Shown here: positions 1 to 10,589 of the stretch, piece after piece
Layout: the number at the start of each line of letters is the position of its first letter
Position numbering within the stretch: the stretch's first letter is position 1
Assembly: GCA_051453625.1 (NCBI GenBank)
Contig: JBOZIK010000001.1
Coordinates: 271,168,256 to 271,232,255 of the forward strand
Length of the DNA stretch: 64,000 bases
Source of the DNA: Welwitschia mirabilis
Lineage: Eukaryota > Gnetophyta > Gnetopsida > Welwitschiales
Direction: 5' to 3'
Made by a program: the position numbers and the translations under genes
The notes under the pieces: generated by a model
Seen by the model: the letters and a program-made list of their open reading frames with translations, nothing else
Database searches by the model: none
Told to the model about the DNA's origin: nothing

Positions 1-440
1 TAAATCTCCCTAGTGACTTCTGGTTTATCTTTTATTATGTTCCTCAGAGGCCAAAATTCCTTATAGTTTTCCTGAGGAAGATAGGTTAACTTAAAAATGA
101 GATCTGTTGTCACTTTGATCCTTCTACCCAAAACTAGGATTTCTAGAGTCCTGGTATCATGATTAAAAGAAGCATTGTAGTAAAACATTCTAGTAAAAAA
201 AAGATATGTAGAACCTGAAACATCCAAGAAATGTTCTAGATCTTGATCTCTCAAGAGCTGAATAACATCTCTTAGCTCTTTGAGCTCTGATGAAGCTACA
301 AACTGCTCCTAGCACATAGGTTTCTTTTCAAACTTCTCATAGAACTTGTCCAAGGCTTCTTCAGATATTCCATAGAAGAAGTAAGAAGGTTTCCTTGAAG
401 CACCTTCCTTTGGACCTCTTCTGGAGGTGCTGGCTACCAT
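1..440 (-). pseudogene. PTP-like ORF of element A, copy 1 (partial)
   Basis: Reads on the minus strand from an ATG at 440 and runs off the left window edge, about 146 codons visible. It starts with M-V-A-S-T-S, the same N-terminus seen in degraded form in elements B and C. Downstream are a KFYEKFEKKP stretch, a basic/aromatic stretch with F-Y-Y-N in place of the family's F-Y-A-N, then an LGRRIKVT segment. This order resembles the 'putative plant transposon protein' domain (pattern: Y-P-x-x-V-R-E-F-Y-A-N followed by V-R-G). One in-frame TAG lies at 309-311, where copy 2 has CAG, so this copy is broken by a C-to-T change. The domain assignment is by pattern memory, not a search. Its role is unknown; it sits where integrase would be expected in a Copia element. 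Confidence 0.55.
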
Positions 441-1012
441 TCTATGACCTTGAAGAGAAGAAAAAACTCCAGAAAAACATTGGATCTAGTTGTAAAGATT
501 TCTTAAACTTGAAGAAACTCACTAGACCTGAAGGCTTGAAGGCACTAGAATGAAATAGAAATGGGTTAGGGTTCTAGTTATTTTATAGAATGAAGAAAAT
601 AAGGTAGATTTTATAAAGAAATCGGATCCATCAACTATACTTATACATTGTAATCCATCAGGTCTGGTCAACCTTTCCAACTTCTGATTGACTCATCGAG
701 AGGTGGGTTTATAGTACTAGATGGAGTCTAGACAACTAGGCTTTTAGGCCGGTTGACCAATCACATCCAGTTGATCAAATCATAGGTCTAGCCGACTACC
801 CTGCAATCAGCCAAGGGATGGTGTACTAAACTCTAGATTACTTTTATGAGAGATAGAATAATTATTAAAACTAGAGTTTACATCATAATTGATAGAAAAA
901 CATTTAATTTTGTTACTATCTTTCCTAAATTATTTCTTTGCATGTATTGATTGATCTAGAGTTTCAATATCTAAATTGTAAGCATTATTAACATGTTTTG
1001 CACATAAAATGA
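190..1012 (-). repeat. Direct duplication, copy 1 (3' part of element A)
   Basis: This segment matches 1113-1935 in the same orientation at a spacing of about 925 bp, roughly 85% identical by eye. It contains part of the PTP-like ORF, about 500 bp of non-coding DNA with degenerate GGTCGACC-like boxes (650-830), and the tail of the pre-integrase region (930-1012). The copies are separated by a 100-N gap, so a real tandem or a second element cannot be told from a mis-scaffolded paralogue. Confidence 0.8.
930..1012 (-). pseudogene. Copia pre-integrase tail, copy 1
   Basis: A minus-strand fragment that begins in the gap and ends at a stop at 930. It reads I-L-C-A-K-H-V-N-N-A-Y-N and then I-E-T-L-D, homologous to the end of the better preserved copy at 1873-2240. 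In autonomous Copia elements the H-H-C-C zinc-binding part of integrase would follow; here the frame stops. Confidence 0.6.
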
Positions 1013-1112
1013 NNNNNNNNNNNNNNNNNNNNNNNNNNNNNNNNNNNNNNNNNNNNNNNNNNNNNNNNNNNNNNNNNNNNNNNNNNNNNNNNNNNNNNNN
1101 NNNNNNNNNNNN
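1013..1112. other. Assembly gap (100 N)
   Basis: Exactly 100 N, the conventional length for a gap of unknown size. It separates the two copies of the duplicated 3' part of element A. Confidence 1.
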
Positions 1113-1365
1113 TCTAGTAAGAAAAGGATATACAAAACCTGAAACATCTAAGAAATCATCCAGATCTTGATCTCTGAAGAGTTGAATAACATATCTTAGA
1201 TCTTTAAGCTCTGATGAAGCTACAGATTGCTCCTGGCAAATAGGTTTCTTTTCAAACTTCTCATAGAACTTATCCAAGGCTTCTTTAAAAATTCTATAGA
1301 AGAAGTAAAAAGGTTCCCTTGAAGAACCTTTCTTTGGGCCTCTTTTGGAAGTGCTGGTGGCTACT
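1113..1365 (-). pseudogene. PTP-like ORF of element A, copy 2 (partial)
   Basis: Minus-strand counterpart of 1-440, truncated by the gap at 1112. The conserved N-terminus reads V-A-T-S-T-S and has lost its ATG. The frame then stays open into a YVIQLFRDQDLDDFLDVSG segment up to the gap. It keeps CAG (1233-1235) where copy 1 has a stop, showing that the ancestral frame was open there. Function unknown. Confidence 0.55.
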
Positions 1366-1935
1366 CTAAGACTTGAAAGAAAAGAAAAACTAAGAAAATC
1401 ACTGGATTTGATTGCAAAGATTTTTTAAACTTGAAAAAATTCACTAGATCTAAAGACTTAAAGGTACTAGATTGAGATGAAAATGGGTTAGGGTTCTAGT
1501 TCTTTTATAGATTGAAGAAAATATGGCATATTTTATAAAGAAATTGGGTCTACTAACTATACTTCCACACTATAATCCGTTAGATGTAGTCGACCACTCC
1601 AACATTCAATCAACTCATCGAGATATGGGTTTACATTACTAGAAGGAGTTTTGGTGACTAGGCTTTCAGGCCATTCGACTGACCACATCTGGTTAATTGA
1701 ATCATAGATCTGGTTAACCACCCTACAATTAGCTAAGGGATGATGTACCAAACTCCAGATCACTTTTATGAGGGATAAAATGATTATCAAAACTAGAGTT
1801 TACATCATAATTGATAAAAAAACATTTAATTTTATCACTATCTTTCTTGAATTATTGATTTACATGTATTAATTAATCTAAAGTTTCAATAACTAAACTG
1901 TAAGCATTACCAACATGTTTTACACATAAAATAAT
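1113..1935 (-). repeat. Direct duplication, copy 2 (3' part of element A)
   Basis: Partner of 190-1012, with the same order of PTP-like ORF, non-coding spacer and pre-integrase tail. Unlike copy 1 it continues without a gap into the protease and gag of element A, so it is the copy physically linked to the rest of that element. Confidence 0.8.
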
Positions 1936-2240
1936 AGCATTTGTTTTCTTATTCTTAACTATACATTTAGATTTATTAAAGATTATTCTATTTTCTTTGT
2001 CACACAGTTGATTAACCCTTAATAAATTGTGTTGTAAGTTATTCACATAAAGTACATTACTGAGATTAGATGATATACCTTCTTTTATGCTTCTTGCACC
2101 TTCTATTTTTGCTATTTGGTTGTTTACAAAAATGACTTCTCCATCATTTATTCTCTTTAGCCTTTAAAAACTTGATTTATCTCCTATCATATGTATTGAA
2201 CAGCTACTATCTAGATACAAATTTTCATATGAAATTCTCT
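1873..2240 (-). pseudogene. Copia protease / pre-integrase remnant (element A)
   Basis: One minus-strand frame with a single internal stop reads Y-L-D-S-S-C-S-I-H-M-I-G-D, the Copia aspartic protease signature (normally L-D-S-G-C-S-x-H-M-T-G-D; here G is replaced by S). It continues through a G-E-V-I-F-V-N-N segment, S-N-V-L-Y-V and L-L-R-V-N-Q-L-C-D into the pre-integrase region, ending in I-E-T-L-D-stop. In the full family this protease processes the Gag-Pol polyprotein. The integrase core, reverse transcriptase and RNase H that should follow are absent; a non-coding spacer and the PTP-like ORF come next. It lies directly downstream of gag (2278-3898). Confidence 0.85.
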
Positions 2241-2277
2241 ATAATTTATCTATGACACAAAGCTTTAGAGATTATTA

Positions 2278-3898
2278 GTTTTAACTTACTTAGTCTTATT
2301 TGACTTAGGTGGTATATTATTCTTTGGGATAAATTTAAATGATAAAGAACTTACATCATCAGAGGTAAACATCATATATCTAAATCTGCAAAATAGTTTA
2401 GAATGACCAAGTCTACCACAAAAATTATATAAGATATTAGATACAAACTTACTTGTTTGATTTACCTATTTTTGAGAAATATGTGCTTCAAAACTGATAC
2501 CTGATTTGTCCTCATTTTGCTTTCATATTCTAAGCATCTGTTCTAGTTTAGATGAACTACTAGAAAACTTGTTTATAAAGAATGAAAGATCATTTACTTA
2601 AGTATTTAACCTAAAGTTATCGGTTTTAAGAACTTTACACTTCTCTTCTACTTCCTCCTTTTATTTTGTGATGGTCTTTACTAATTTGTTCAATTCATTA
2701 ATTATTTTGGTAAGCTTCTCACATTTTTCATAGAATTCTTGACATGTAACTTCTAACTTATCTTCCTCCTCATCAATCATATCTAGGTCATCTGATGTTA
2801 AAGTACTAGATACATTCTTGAGAGATGATACTAGAGCCCTAAAGGATAATCTTCTTTCTCTATCTGATACATGATATGAGTAGTTTTTTACATCTTTAAC
2901 ATGTTTATTATTCTAAGTTACCATTAATGAGGTGTTTTTAGGCTTCTTACTTTCTCTTGTAGTGTTGGGATATTCATTGGTCATATGTTCAAATCCTTTA
3001 ATAAATAACACTGGATTTCCTTTATAAATAACACTGGATTTCCTTTTCCTTGTCCTGTTCTCTTCTTTGTTTTAGATTACTTTTCTTGGATTCTTGCCTG
3101 ATTCTCCTTCCTTTTTCCTATAGAGAAATCTTTTAAAACATCTAGCTAGAAAATCCATTTCATCATTGTCAAGTTTTTCATTCGATCTAACAGATTTGTA
3201 ATCCTCCTGCACACATTTTAAAGCAATACCTTTTCTTCTATATTTAGTAAATTTAAGTTCATAGGTTTGAAGGTTACCTTGAAGTTCTTCCAATGCCATT
3301 CTAGTGATATTTTTACTTTCTTTGATAGCTGTTACTTTTGGTTTAAATCTCTTGAGCAGGGATCTTAGCACTTTCCTTACCACTTTGCTTTCTTCCATAT
3401 GTTCTATGAGGCTTGTCATTAAGTTTACTATATCTGTAAGTCTAGCAAAAAATTCTTGTAAGGTTTCTTCATCATCTATATAAATGTCTTCAAATCTAGA
3501 AATAATCATTTGTAATTTTTATTATTTAACGGTGGGTGTTTCTTCATGTACAACTTCCAAAATATCCTAAGCTTCTTTTGCATAGTTATAGTTCACAGTT
3601 CTTTTAAATTCATCTACACACACTACACAAAAATAGCGTTAAGGGCATGGGCATCTATTGTGGCTTTGGTTTTATTCGTGAGAGTCCATTGATCTCTAGA
3701 TTTGGGAATAAAAATAGTATTTCCATTTGCATCTGTTTGAGCTATCATAGGCATAATATGACTTTTGTAAATAACCTCTTCTACATTGGCATTTAGGGAT
3801 CTAAGAAAAATCCTCATCTTGGATTTTCAATAGGAATAGTTTAAACCATCAAACATGGGTGGATGACCAATTAAAAATCCATTAGTTAGGTTATTCAT
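2278..3898 (-). pseudogene. Copia gag, element A
   Basis: Decayed Gag of a SIRE/Maximus-type Copia element. The ATG at 3898 opens M-N-N-L-T-N-G and the canonical P-P-M-F-D-G-L-N-Y motif, where the usual Trp codon is TGA. Next come a K-S-K-M-R-I-F-L-R-S-L segment, an open stretch at 3072-3509 matching the UBN2-type Gag core (E-T-L-Q-E-F-F-A-R-L, then A-L-E-E-L-Q-G-N-L-Q), a degraded first zinc knuckle near 3000 damaged by a 22-bp duplication, an acidic and coiled stretch (S-D-D-L-D-M-I-D-E-E-E-D), and a second knuckle at about 2388-2430 reading C-G-R-L-G-H then C with its first Cys changed to Tyr. It ends in a K-F-I-P-K linker. Gag forms the cytoplasmic particle; this copy cannot be functional. 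Confidence 0.85.
3002..3045. repeat. 22-bp tandem duplication in gag zinc knuckle
   Basis: Two adjacent near-identical 22-bp units (ataaataacactggatttcc plus two bases). Because 22 is not a multiple of three, it shifts the frame inside the first zinc knuckle of element A gag. Confidence 0.85.
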
Positions 3899-3971
3899 TT
3901 TTAGGGTTCTTAAGTCTAGATTTATAAAAATCTCTCAAAGACTAACCTATGCTTTAATACCAAATGATAGG
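3895..3971. repeat. 77-bp gap-flank duplicate, left copy
   Basis: Identical over 77 bases to 4465-4541 on the other side of the N-run. It covers the gag start, the primer-binding site and the last bases of the LTR. Most likely an assembly overlap rather than biology. Confidence 0.9.
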
Positions 3972-4464
3972 NNNNNNNNNNNNNNNNNNNNNNNNNNNNN
4001 NNNNNNNNNNNNNNNNNNNNNNNNNNNNNNNNNNNNNNNNNNNNNNNNNNNNNNNNNNNNNNNNNNNNNNNNNNNNNNNNNNNNNNNNNNNNNNNNNNNN
4101 NNNNNNNNNNNNNNNNNNNNNNNNNNNNNNNNNNNNNNNNNNNNNNNNNNNNNNNNNNNNNNNNNNNNNNNNNNNNNNNNNNNNNNNNNNNNNNNNNNNN
4201 NNNNNNNNNNNNNNNNNNNNNNNNNNNNNNNNNNNNNNNNNNNNNNNNNNNNNNNNNNNNNNNNNNNNNNNNNNNNNNNNNNNNNNNNNNNNNNNNNNNN
4301 NNNNNNNNNNNNNNNNNNNNNNNNNNNNNNNNNNNNNNNNNNNNNNNNNNNNNNNNNNNNNNNNNNNNNNNNNNNNNNNNNNNNNNNNNNNNNNNNNNNN
4401 NNNNNNNNNNNNNNNNNNNNNNNNNNNNNNNNNNNNNNNNNNNNNNNNNNNNNNNNNNNNNNNN
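3972..4464. other. Assembly gap (493 N), probably artefactual
   Basis: The two sides of this gap carry the same 77 bases, so the true spacing is probably an overlap and the N-run may represent no real DNA. Confidence 0.9.
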
Positions 4465-4541
4465 TCATTTTTAGGGTTCTTAAGTCTAGATTTATAAAAA
4501 TCTCTCAAAGACTAACCTATGCTTTAATACCAAATGATAGG
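4465..4541. repeat. 77-bp gap-flank duplicate, right copy
   Basis: Exact duplicate of 3895-3971. This copy runs without interruption into the LTR of element A. Confidence 0.9.
4521..4533 (-). promoter_or_regulatory. Primer-binding site, element A
   Basis: On the minus strand the LTR end CCTATCA is followed by TTTGGTATTAAAGC, two mismatches from TGGTATCAGAGC, the sequence complementary to the initiator tRNA-Met 3' end used by most plant Copia elements. This fixes the LTR/internal boundary at 4535. Confidence 0.85.
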
Positions 4542-4855
4542 ATTAAGAACCCCAGGGTTCGGGGGGAGAGGGGAGGGGGTGAATAGGTTCTTTACAAAAA
4601 CGTTAAGCTTAAAATAACTTAATAAAATCTAATCATAGATTCCATATAAACAAATAATAAAATCAAGATCATGCATATAAAAAATAAATAAAAATAAAAT
4701 GTAAACTATAAAACTGAAACTACTAGTTTGAATGCACGTAGGATTTATAGTTGTTCAGGAATTTCCCTAATCCACTCTCGATGATCAGCTTCTCCCAAGC
4801 TTAATCTTAGATCTTTGTTACTTCATAGGTTTTGCCAGGCTCATCTGTTAATCCT

Positions 4856-4927
4856 TGCAAGCAGACTTTTATAAGCTAAGCCTCAACCTTAAGAACGGAC
4901 TTTTGCAGGCTAAGTCTCAATCTTTGA
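4856..4927 (-). repeat. 36-bp tandem pair in LTR of element A
   Basis: Two 36-bp units of the type 'ggacttttgcaggctaag / tctcaatcttt'. The same unit recurs four times in the solo LTR at 14041-14184 in the opposite orientation, linking the two LTRs to one superfamily. Confidence 0.75.
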
Positions 4928-4951
4928 TAATGAATAGAAGTGATGTAGTAA

Positions 4952-5028
4952 AGCCTTCGTAGTTCTGATATCACTTGTTTAGTATCAGTACATAGAATGG
5001 AGCTCTTTTCCAAATGAATACAGTGATG
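4952..5028. repeat. 77-bp gap-flank duplicate, left copy
   Basis: Identical over 77 bases to 5129-5205 across a 100-N gap. The duplicate length equals that at 3895/4465, pointing to a fixed contig overlap. Confidence 0.9.
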
Positions 5029-5128
5029 NNNNNNNNNNNNNNNNNNNNNNNNNNNNNNNNNNNNNNNNNNNNNNNNNNNNNNNNNNNNNNNNNNNNNNNN
5101 NNNNNNNNNNNNNNNNNNNNNNNNNNNN
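5029..5128. other. Assembly gap (100 N), probably artefactual
   Basis: Flanked by an exact 77-bp duplication, so it is probably an unmerged overlap between contigs inside the LTR of element A. Confidence 0.9.
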
Positions 5129-5205
5129 AGCCTTCGTAGTTCTGATATCACTTGTTTAGTATCAGTACATAGAATGGAGCTCTTTTCCAAATGAATACAG
5201 TGATG
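5129..5205. repeat. 77-bp gap-flank duplicate, right copy
   Basis: Exact duplicate of 4952-5028. Confidence 0.9.
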
Positions 5206-5380
5206 GGGTCCTTCTATCTAATTTTGAATGATGTTCTAATCCAAGAATAGATCTTCTCAATCAAATATGAATCAATACAAAAGATATTCCAATGTAATAT
5301 GCTATTTGATCTTTCAAATTCACAATGAATATACTGATTTGAAAATGTGCCAAAAGATATTTAGGTTATCTCTTGCCTAA

Positions 5381-5389
5381 GTATTTATA
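5381..5389 (-). promoter_or_regulatory. TATA box of LTR, element A
   Basis: On the minus strand TATAAATAC lies about 590 bp after the LTR start, just after the U3 repeats. Related LTRs of B and C have AATAAATACTTA and ACAAATACTTA at the corresponding place, which supports it as the RNA polymerase II promoter of the element. Confidence 0.6.
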
Positions 5390-5515
5390 ATGAAGGGTTA
5401 CTAGCGTTTGATACAATTGAATTGTGCTTTCAATGACCATAAACAGCTAGAAAATGACTAGGTAACAGCTAGGTAATGGATACATAACATCTATAAAATT
5501 TACTTTTTCATATCA

Positions 5516-5884
5516 TCTAGTCAACTCCACAAATATCCAGTTGACTCTAAAGGAACTCGGTTAATTCCATCCGGGGTCTGACCGACCTCTTGTCTCTCAG
5601 TCTGGAACTATGAACTTTGTCAGCTTCTCAGGTTTGGTCAAACCCATGAAAATCTAGTCGACCCCTTTCCTTTTGGTCTGGAGCTTGACTGTCAGCTCCT
5701 TAAATCTGGTCAACCCCATGAATATCCAGTCAATCCCATTCCTCTCGGTCTAGGACTATTGGTTTTTGATATCATAGGTCCGGTCGATCCCTTAATAATC
5801 TGGTCGACCCCTCATGGCTCAGTTCATTTCTGTTATCTATTTCAGGTACGGTTGACCCCTCTAGGATCCAGTCAATCCCACTGG
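5516..5884 (-). repeat. ~74-bp U3 tandem repeat with GGTCGACC-like boxes
   Basis: About five imperfect units at a spacing near 74 bp (box starts near 5557, 5630, 5704, 5777 and 5846). Each carries two boxes close to the palindrome GGTCGACC, for example 'ctagtcgacccc' and 'tggtcaacccc'. The region is upstream of the LTR TATA box on the element's own strand, where LTR enhancers usually lie. Similar boxes occur in the spacer of element A (650-830, 1590-1740) and in the solo LTR (13450-13700). Confidence 0.75.
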
Positions 5885-5975
5885 AGGTAAACATAACTAA
5901 GCAATTTCTTTTGTGCATTTTGGTTCACATTTTTCACCTACATAACTCAAATTCTTCTACACACAATATCTAACA

Positions 5976-8199
5976 AATTTGTACTACACCAGAGGAATTA
6001 GTTTGATATCAATTGGCAAATATAATCTAACAATAATAACAAATGAATTTTAAGAGGCATATTGAATTCCAAGATGAGATTAAACATATTAACCATTAAA
6101 GGTAAATTATGCTTATATATTTCTAAGATTGGATACATTAAGGTACATTGAATGTAGTTAAAGTAAAATTTCTTAGTAATCAAGGTTAATTAAGGATATT
6201 ATTATCCTTCTAGAAGATTTCCTAGATTTTCAACATTTAATTTGAATTTTACTACTTTGTATAAATTTGGTTTTATTATTTAGTAATTGATATTCACTCT
6301 AACTTTCATAGGACATACCATGATCCAGAACACAAGTGGCACCATGGTCTAATAATAACATTAGCTTCTTGGGAATTATACCTTTAGCAAAGATCAAGTG
6401 ACTCAACATGTTTTTCATAATAAAAATCAAGTATGATTTTTTTAATAAAATTTTAATAATTATAAGGATTAAACTTAACTAGTAAAATATCAATGCTATA
6501 CATGTTATTTACAACCTTAAATATATTTTATATACTAAATATTAAAAACCTAAAATTGTAAAACTTAAAGTGTAATCACATCTTTAAGTTAGAATTTTAC
6601 TAGTACCTTAGCAATAATGTAAAATTTAAGTTTAAAAGTTTATTTCCAATCTTAAAATTTCCAAAGTTTCACATTTTAACTTAAAGATAAGTATTGACTT
6701 GAGCTTAAAGATTTTCAACATGAATTTAAATTTATTTTTTATGTTAAAATAAGTCAAAGTAAGGAACTAAATTATAAAATAAATAAAAATTATAAATTTT
6801 CAAGTCTAATTTCATTTCTAGTTTAGAATATTTTCCTTATATTTTTTAGTTTTTAGTTTTTAAAATGTAAGGAGATTAATTTTTTAAAAAAAATAATTAA
6901 GAAACTAATTTTTCTCAATTTCTTATACACTTTAATCAAAATGTTATGTCATCTTCAATGTTAAAAAGGATTAAAAGTATGTCAATAATTTAACTTCAAA
7001 TCTCAATTTATAAAAGAAAAACCATATATTTATATTACTTAATATCTTTTAAAACATTACAAGCATAAATTAAATGATGTAGAATAAATAACTAAAGCAA
7101 GTACATTAAGTAAAAAAAGAAGGTCATAGAGAAGGTCTTCCATGATAAGAGCCATTTATAGAGCTTAAGATTTTATTGCTTAATTTTTTAGTATTACTTC
7201 CTTACACTTTTATCAATATTTACTATTATTTCTCTCTTATTTTTCCTCATCTTTCTCCATACCATTGGCAACCAATTCTTGTGATTTCTAGGCACCATCT
7301 CCAAGAGTTTTCTTTCTTATTATGAGTAAGTAGAAGAAGTTGGTCTTGTCCTTTTTAGTTCTTCTTACTCATTCTCCTCTCCTTCTTATTGGACATTAGA
7401 AATACCTACTTATTTTATTGATGACCTATTTGTTTTATCATGCTTATTTACCCTTGTAATTTAATAATTTATGATAAAAACAAGAATCTTTCCATTCCAA
7501 CCCTCAACATGCAAGGGTTTATTAGCATTAACAAATTTAAGAAGGTTACTTACAAGCATGGGAAGTGGCAATGTCTTAGTTTTTTACCTTAACTATTTAA
7601 CAATATTAAAAAGAAATTTACATATATTAAGTATTTTTCCATTTTAACTGATAAAACTGAAACTAAGAGATAAGTAATAAGCATAAAAAATGGGGAATGA
7701 AGAACATACATTTCTAACAATGAAACTAAAAAGAGTAAACCACTTTTTAAATAGAATCCTACATGATGAGGAAATTTTTCTATGTGGAGGATCTTTAATA
7801 TTTAATTCTACATATAATTTAGATGAACTTTGTTATTTAGTAAAGAAATATCTCCAATAATAAGTAATATAATAATAAAGATCCCAATCCTTCTTATATT
7901 TATTGAAATATTTCATAAAACTCTTTCTTCTTAATCATCCTTATTATCCTTTCTATATCACTTTTACTATTATGTATAACATAGAAATTCTTGAAAAATT
8001 CTTTCACCTCATTAGAAAATTTAGTTTTCACTCTTTCATGAATAACATTTTATCTTTTATGAAATATCCTACTCTTGTAAACATATTAATGAAGGCTAGA
8101 TAAGGATAGGAAAACAAGGATAGAAACATAATGGAATAGGCTATGATACTAGTATGTTTAAGGTATGAATGATTAAGAAGAATTAGAAGAACTTAGGAA
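5976..8199. other. AT-rich spacer, nothing recognised
   Basis: About 2.2 kb of AT-rich sequence between the LTR of element A and the LTR at 8200. The short open frames (for example 7903-8103) have low-complexity products dominated by F, I, L, N and Y with no recognisable motif. No RNA gene, repeat array or retroelement domain was seen. Confidence 0.6.
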
Positions 8200-9682
8200 T
8201 TAAGGATCATTCAAAACTCATAGGGGAGGGATGAATGAGTGCCACCAAATAAAAATTTAAACTAATAATAAAATGAAATATTCATAATAAAAATACCTTA
8301 TCAAGATAATGTGGTTTCCCAACCTAAATACATCCATACATAGAGAATAGATTTTACTCACACCTCTAGATATTCTTGACCTATAAGAAAAGAGTGGTTT
8401 TCTAGTGTACCACTAATCTTATAATAAGTGAGAGTCTCCTTGCAAGAGATCACTCTCTTCCTTGTAAGGAAATAGTGGTTTTCCGAAGTGCACCATGAAC
8501 CTTACAATAGTGAGAGTCTTCTCACAAGGAACACTCTCTTCTCTACAAGGGAATAATGGTTTTCTAGCTCATCAATAGCCTTACAATAAAACGAGTGCTC
8601 ACAGGCATTATCTCAAATGCACACCTGTATAAAGGTTGTCTTATAAAGAGATTTATTTAATAATGAAGTTATAATAATATTCAACAATAAGATAGTCTAT
8701 AATGTAAAATAAAAAGTACAATATAACAATAATCCTAAATATATATCTTTGATGAAGATTTAAGATCCTTGATATTGTGTTTTCATCATTAGTGTAAATG
8801 AAGAATGCAATAACAAAGACCAAAGAGTAAATGATAAAAGAAATACAAGATCCTTTTCAAATGATGCCTTTAATTCTTTATGAAAAGTTCCTTTCACCTG
8901 TACATTCTTAAAATTTGATTTAGTTGTTATTTATTAAGATTGAAAAGCTAAGTATTTATTGAGGTTTTAAGACTTTAAATTTAATCCATGACTTTGAGGC
9001 TTTATACGATCAAAGAACATCTAGTTGTTTGAGCTTGAAGGCTGCCATTTAACTTTATAAGCTCTATGCAATGGATAGAAAACATCTAAGCATTAGACAC
9101 ATATCTTTGATTTTTATTAACATGAACTTTAGTCTAAGACATATTCAACTTTGTAGTCATCTACTAATAGTCAAACATCTTTATCTTATAGATGTCTTCA
9201 ATCAACTTATCTAGATTTTGATGAAATTTTTTCTATAGTATCCTTGGACCTCTCTAATCATGAATTTGTAATGTATAAGTTGATAGCTCATTTGAAACGT
9301 AAGATATTAGTCGAAAACCAAATTAACTCTATTATATATTTTAGCTCAGTATAGATGTCTTTAAATATCTAGACATCTTCATCTCTATTAAGTTCAACTT
9401 TTAGCATGGTTGTCTTAAATAAGGTAATTGTATTTAGCTTGTTGCCCAAAATGTAATACATTTAGGATGTCTTCAATCTCTTAGATGTTTTTACCTAAGA
9501 TGTCAATGTATTCAAACAATTAATTTTGTATTTCATCAAGTGATTCTTTTCATGAGATATTGTTTTTGATGATCCATTATGATCTAAGGTTTATTAATAT
9601 TTGATGATCTTTGTAATGACTTGTCTACATAATAACATAAAATATTTAATAAGTAAAATCATTAAAACTAGATTTATCAGAA
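8200..9682 (-). mobile_element. LTR of element B (Copia, minus strand, 3' LTR)
   Basis: A 1.48-kb LTR that aligns along its length with 28160-29627, and over its first ~490 bp with 16106-16591. It follows the polypurine tract at 9683-9704 directly and ends ATGATCCTTAA at 8200, matching ATGATCCTTGA at 28160. The expected TG start is mutated. A TATA-like AATAAATACTTA lies near 8950-8961, and three ~80-bp units lie in its downstream part. Confidence 0.8.
8392..8630 (-). repeat. ~81-bp tandem units in LTR of element B
   Basis: Three imperfect units starting near 8392, 8474 and 8554, each with 'agtggttttc', 'cttataataagtgagagtc' and 'acactctctt' elements. The same arrangement is kept in the LTR at about 28348-28570, so it predates the separation of B and C. 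Confidence 0.75.
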
Positions 9683-9704
9683 ATCTCCCCCTTTTTGATG
9701 ATGT
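9683..9704 (-). promoter_or_regulatory. Polypurine tract, element B
   Basis: The minus strand reads CATCATCAAAAAGGGGGAGAT immediately before the LTR start. This is the purine run that primes plus-strand synthesis in LTR retroelements. An identical run is found at 16592-16613 for element C. Confidence 0.85.
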
Positions 9705-10589
9705 GAAAGACTTGGCAAATCTTATTAGTATAATCTCATTCAATCAATTAAAAAATAAACATTTATATTATAAGCAAATACACATAATTAAATTTGAAAT
9801 GATATTTGAGAAGCATGACATTTACTACTTGAATAACAAATAAAACCACATAGATATATTACTTCTAAAAAGAAAAAGAAAAAGAAAAAGAAAAAAAGCA
9901 GTAAGACATATTAATGAAACATTTGTGTAATTAGATAAAGACACAAAAATAATTGATAAATCATGGTATTAGCCATTCAAATAAGCAGGTAGAATATAAA
10001 TCATAAAATATTTGATAATTCATAAAGAATGTGCTCATGGAAATGCTAATCAATAACCATCAGAGCATGATAGTATAAAAAATATGGTAGAATCATGTTA
10101 CATGAAGAACATATCAAAGTTTTCATCAAAGATAGACAAATTATAACATAATTAAAAGTATACCACTGAAAGCATAATATTAAGACCAGAAAAGTGTACT
10201 AATCATAAAAACATGTACTAACAAGTAACAACATTAGAAAATATCAAATAATAATAATGTATGCCAAAACATCAATAGGGATCATCAATGATAATGATGA
10301 CACTCATGGATCTAATCTAATATCTCATAATCAAGAATTCTAAGCCCAATAGAGTGTTCTCAATCTGAAAGCTCTAGTGCTCAATTAAATACCACTAATC
10401 TGCCATTGATTTACTCTTACTTCTTCACCTTCTAGATAGCATAAAAATGATTTTATCATTGAGATCTAAGTTACTCATGTAATGCATGCCCTAATCTTAT
10501 TTGTCACTATCATTACTATAATGGATGGTGTAGGTTAGTTTGGTATAGGATGACAAGGAAGTGAAAGGTGGAGCATGCATCTTCCTAGA
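9705..10589 (-). other. 3' non-coding internal region of element B
   Basis: AT-rich region between the PTP-like ORF and the polypurine tract, without a frame I can follow. Its outer part (9705-10020) aligns with 16614-16912 of element C; 10020-10500 has no partner in C because insertion D lies at that point. It includes a (AAAAAG)5-like microsatellite at 9868-9898 that is only a plain A-run in C. Confidence 0.7.
9868..9898. repeat. (AAAAAG)n microsatellite
   Basis: About five hexamer units of aaaaag; the homologous site in C (near 16779) is a short A-run, so the expansion is specific to B. Confidence 0.85.

Larger units (their letters stand above)
4535..5975 (-). mobile_element. LTR of element A (Copia, minus strand)
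   Basis: A 1,441-bp LTR as assembled (including a 100-N gap and one duplicated 77-bp flank). It begins TGTTAGATATTG at 5975 and ends CCTATCA at 4535 next to the primer-binding site, so it is the 5' LTR of the minus-strand element. From start to end it holds a U3 made of ~74-bp repeats rich in GGTCGACC-like boxes (5516-5884), a TATA box (5381-5389), and a downstream part with two 36-bp units and a C-rich tail (4556-4582) typical of SIRE-type LTR ends. No second LTR of this element lies in the window. Confidence 0.8.

Noticed and set aside
3947-4508. Long frames across N-runs (also at 50117-50742, 58024-58491, 60400-61215, 62683-63411)
   Set aside because: They consist almost wholly of unknown residues and are products of the gaps.
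7903-8103. 66-codon plus-strand frame
   Set aside because: Low-complexity F/I/L/N/Y-rich product typical of AT-rich non-coding DNA.
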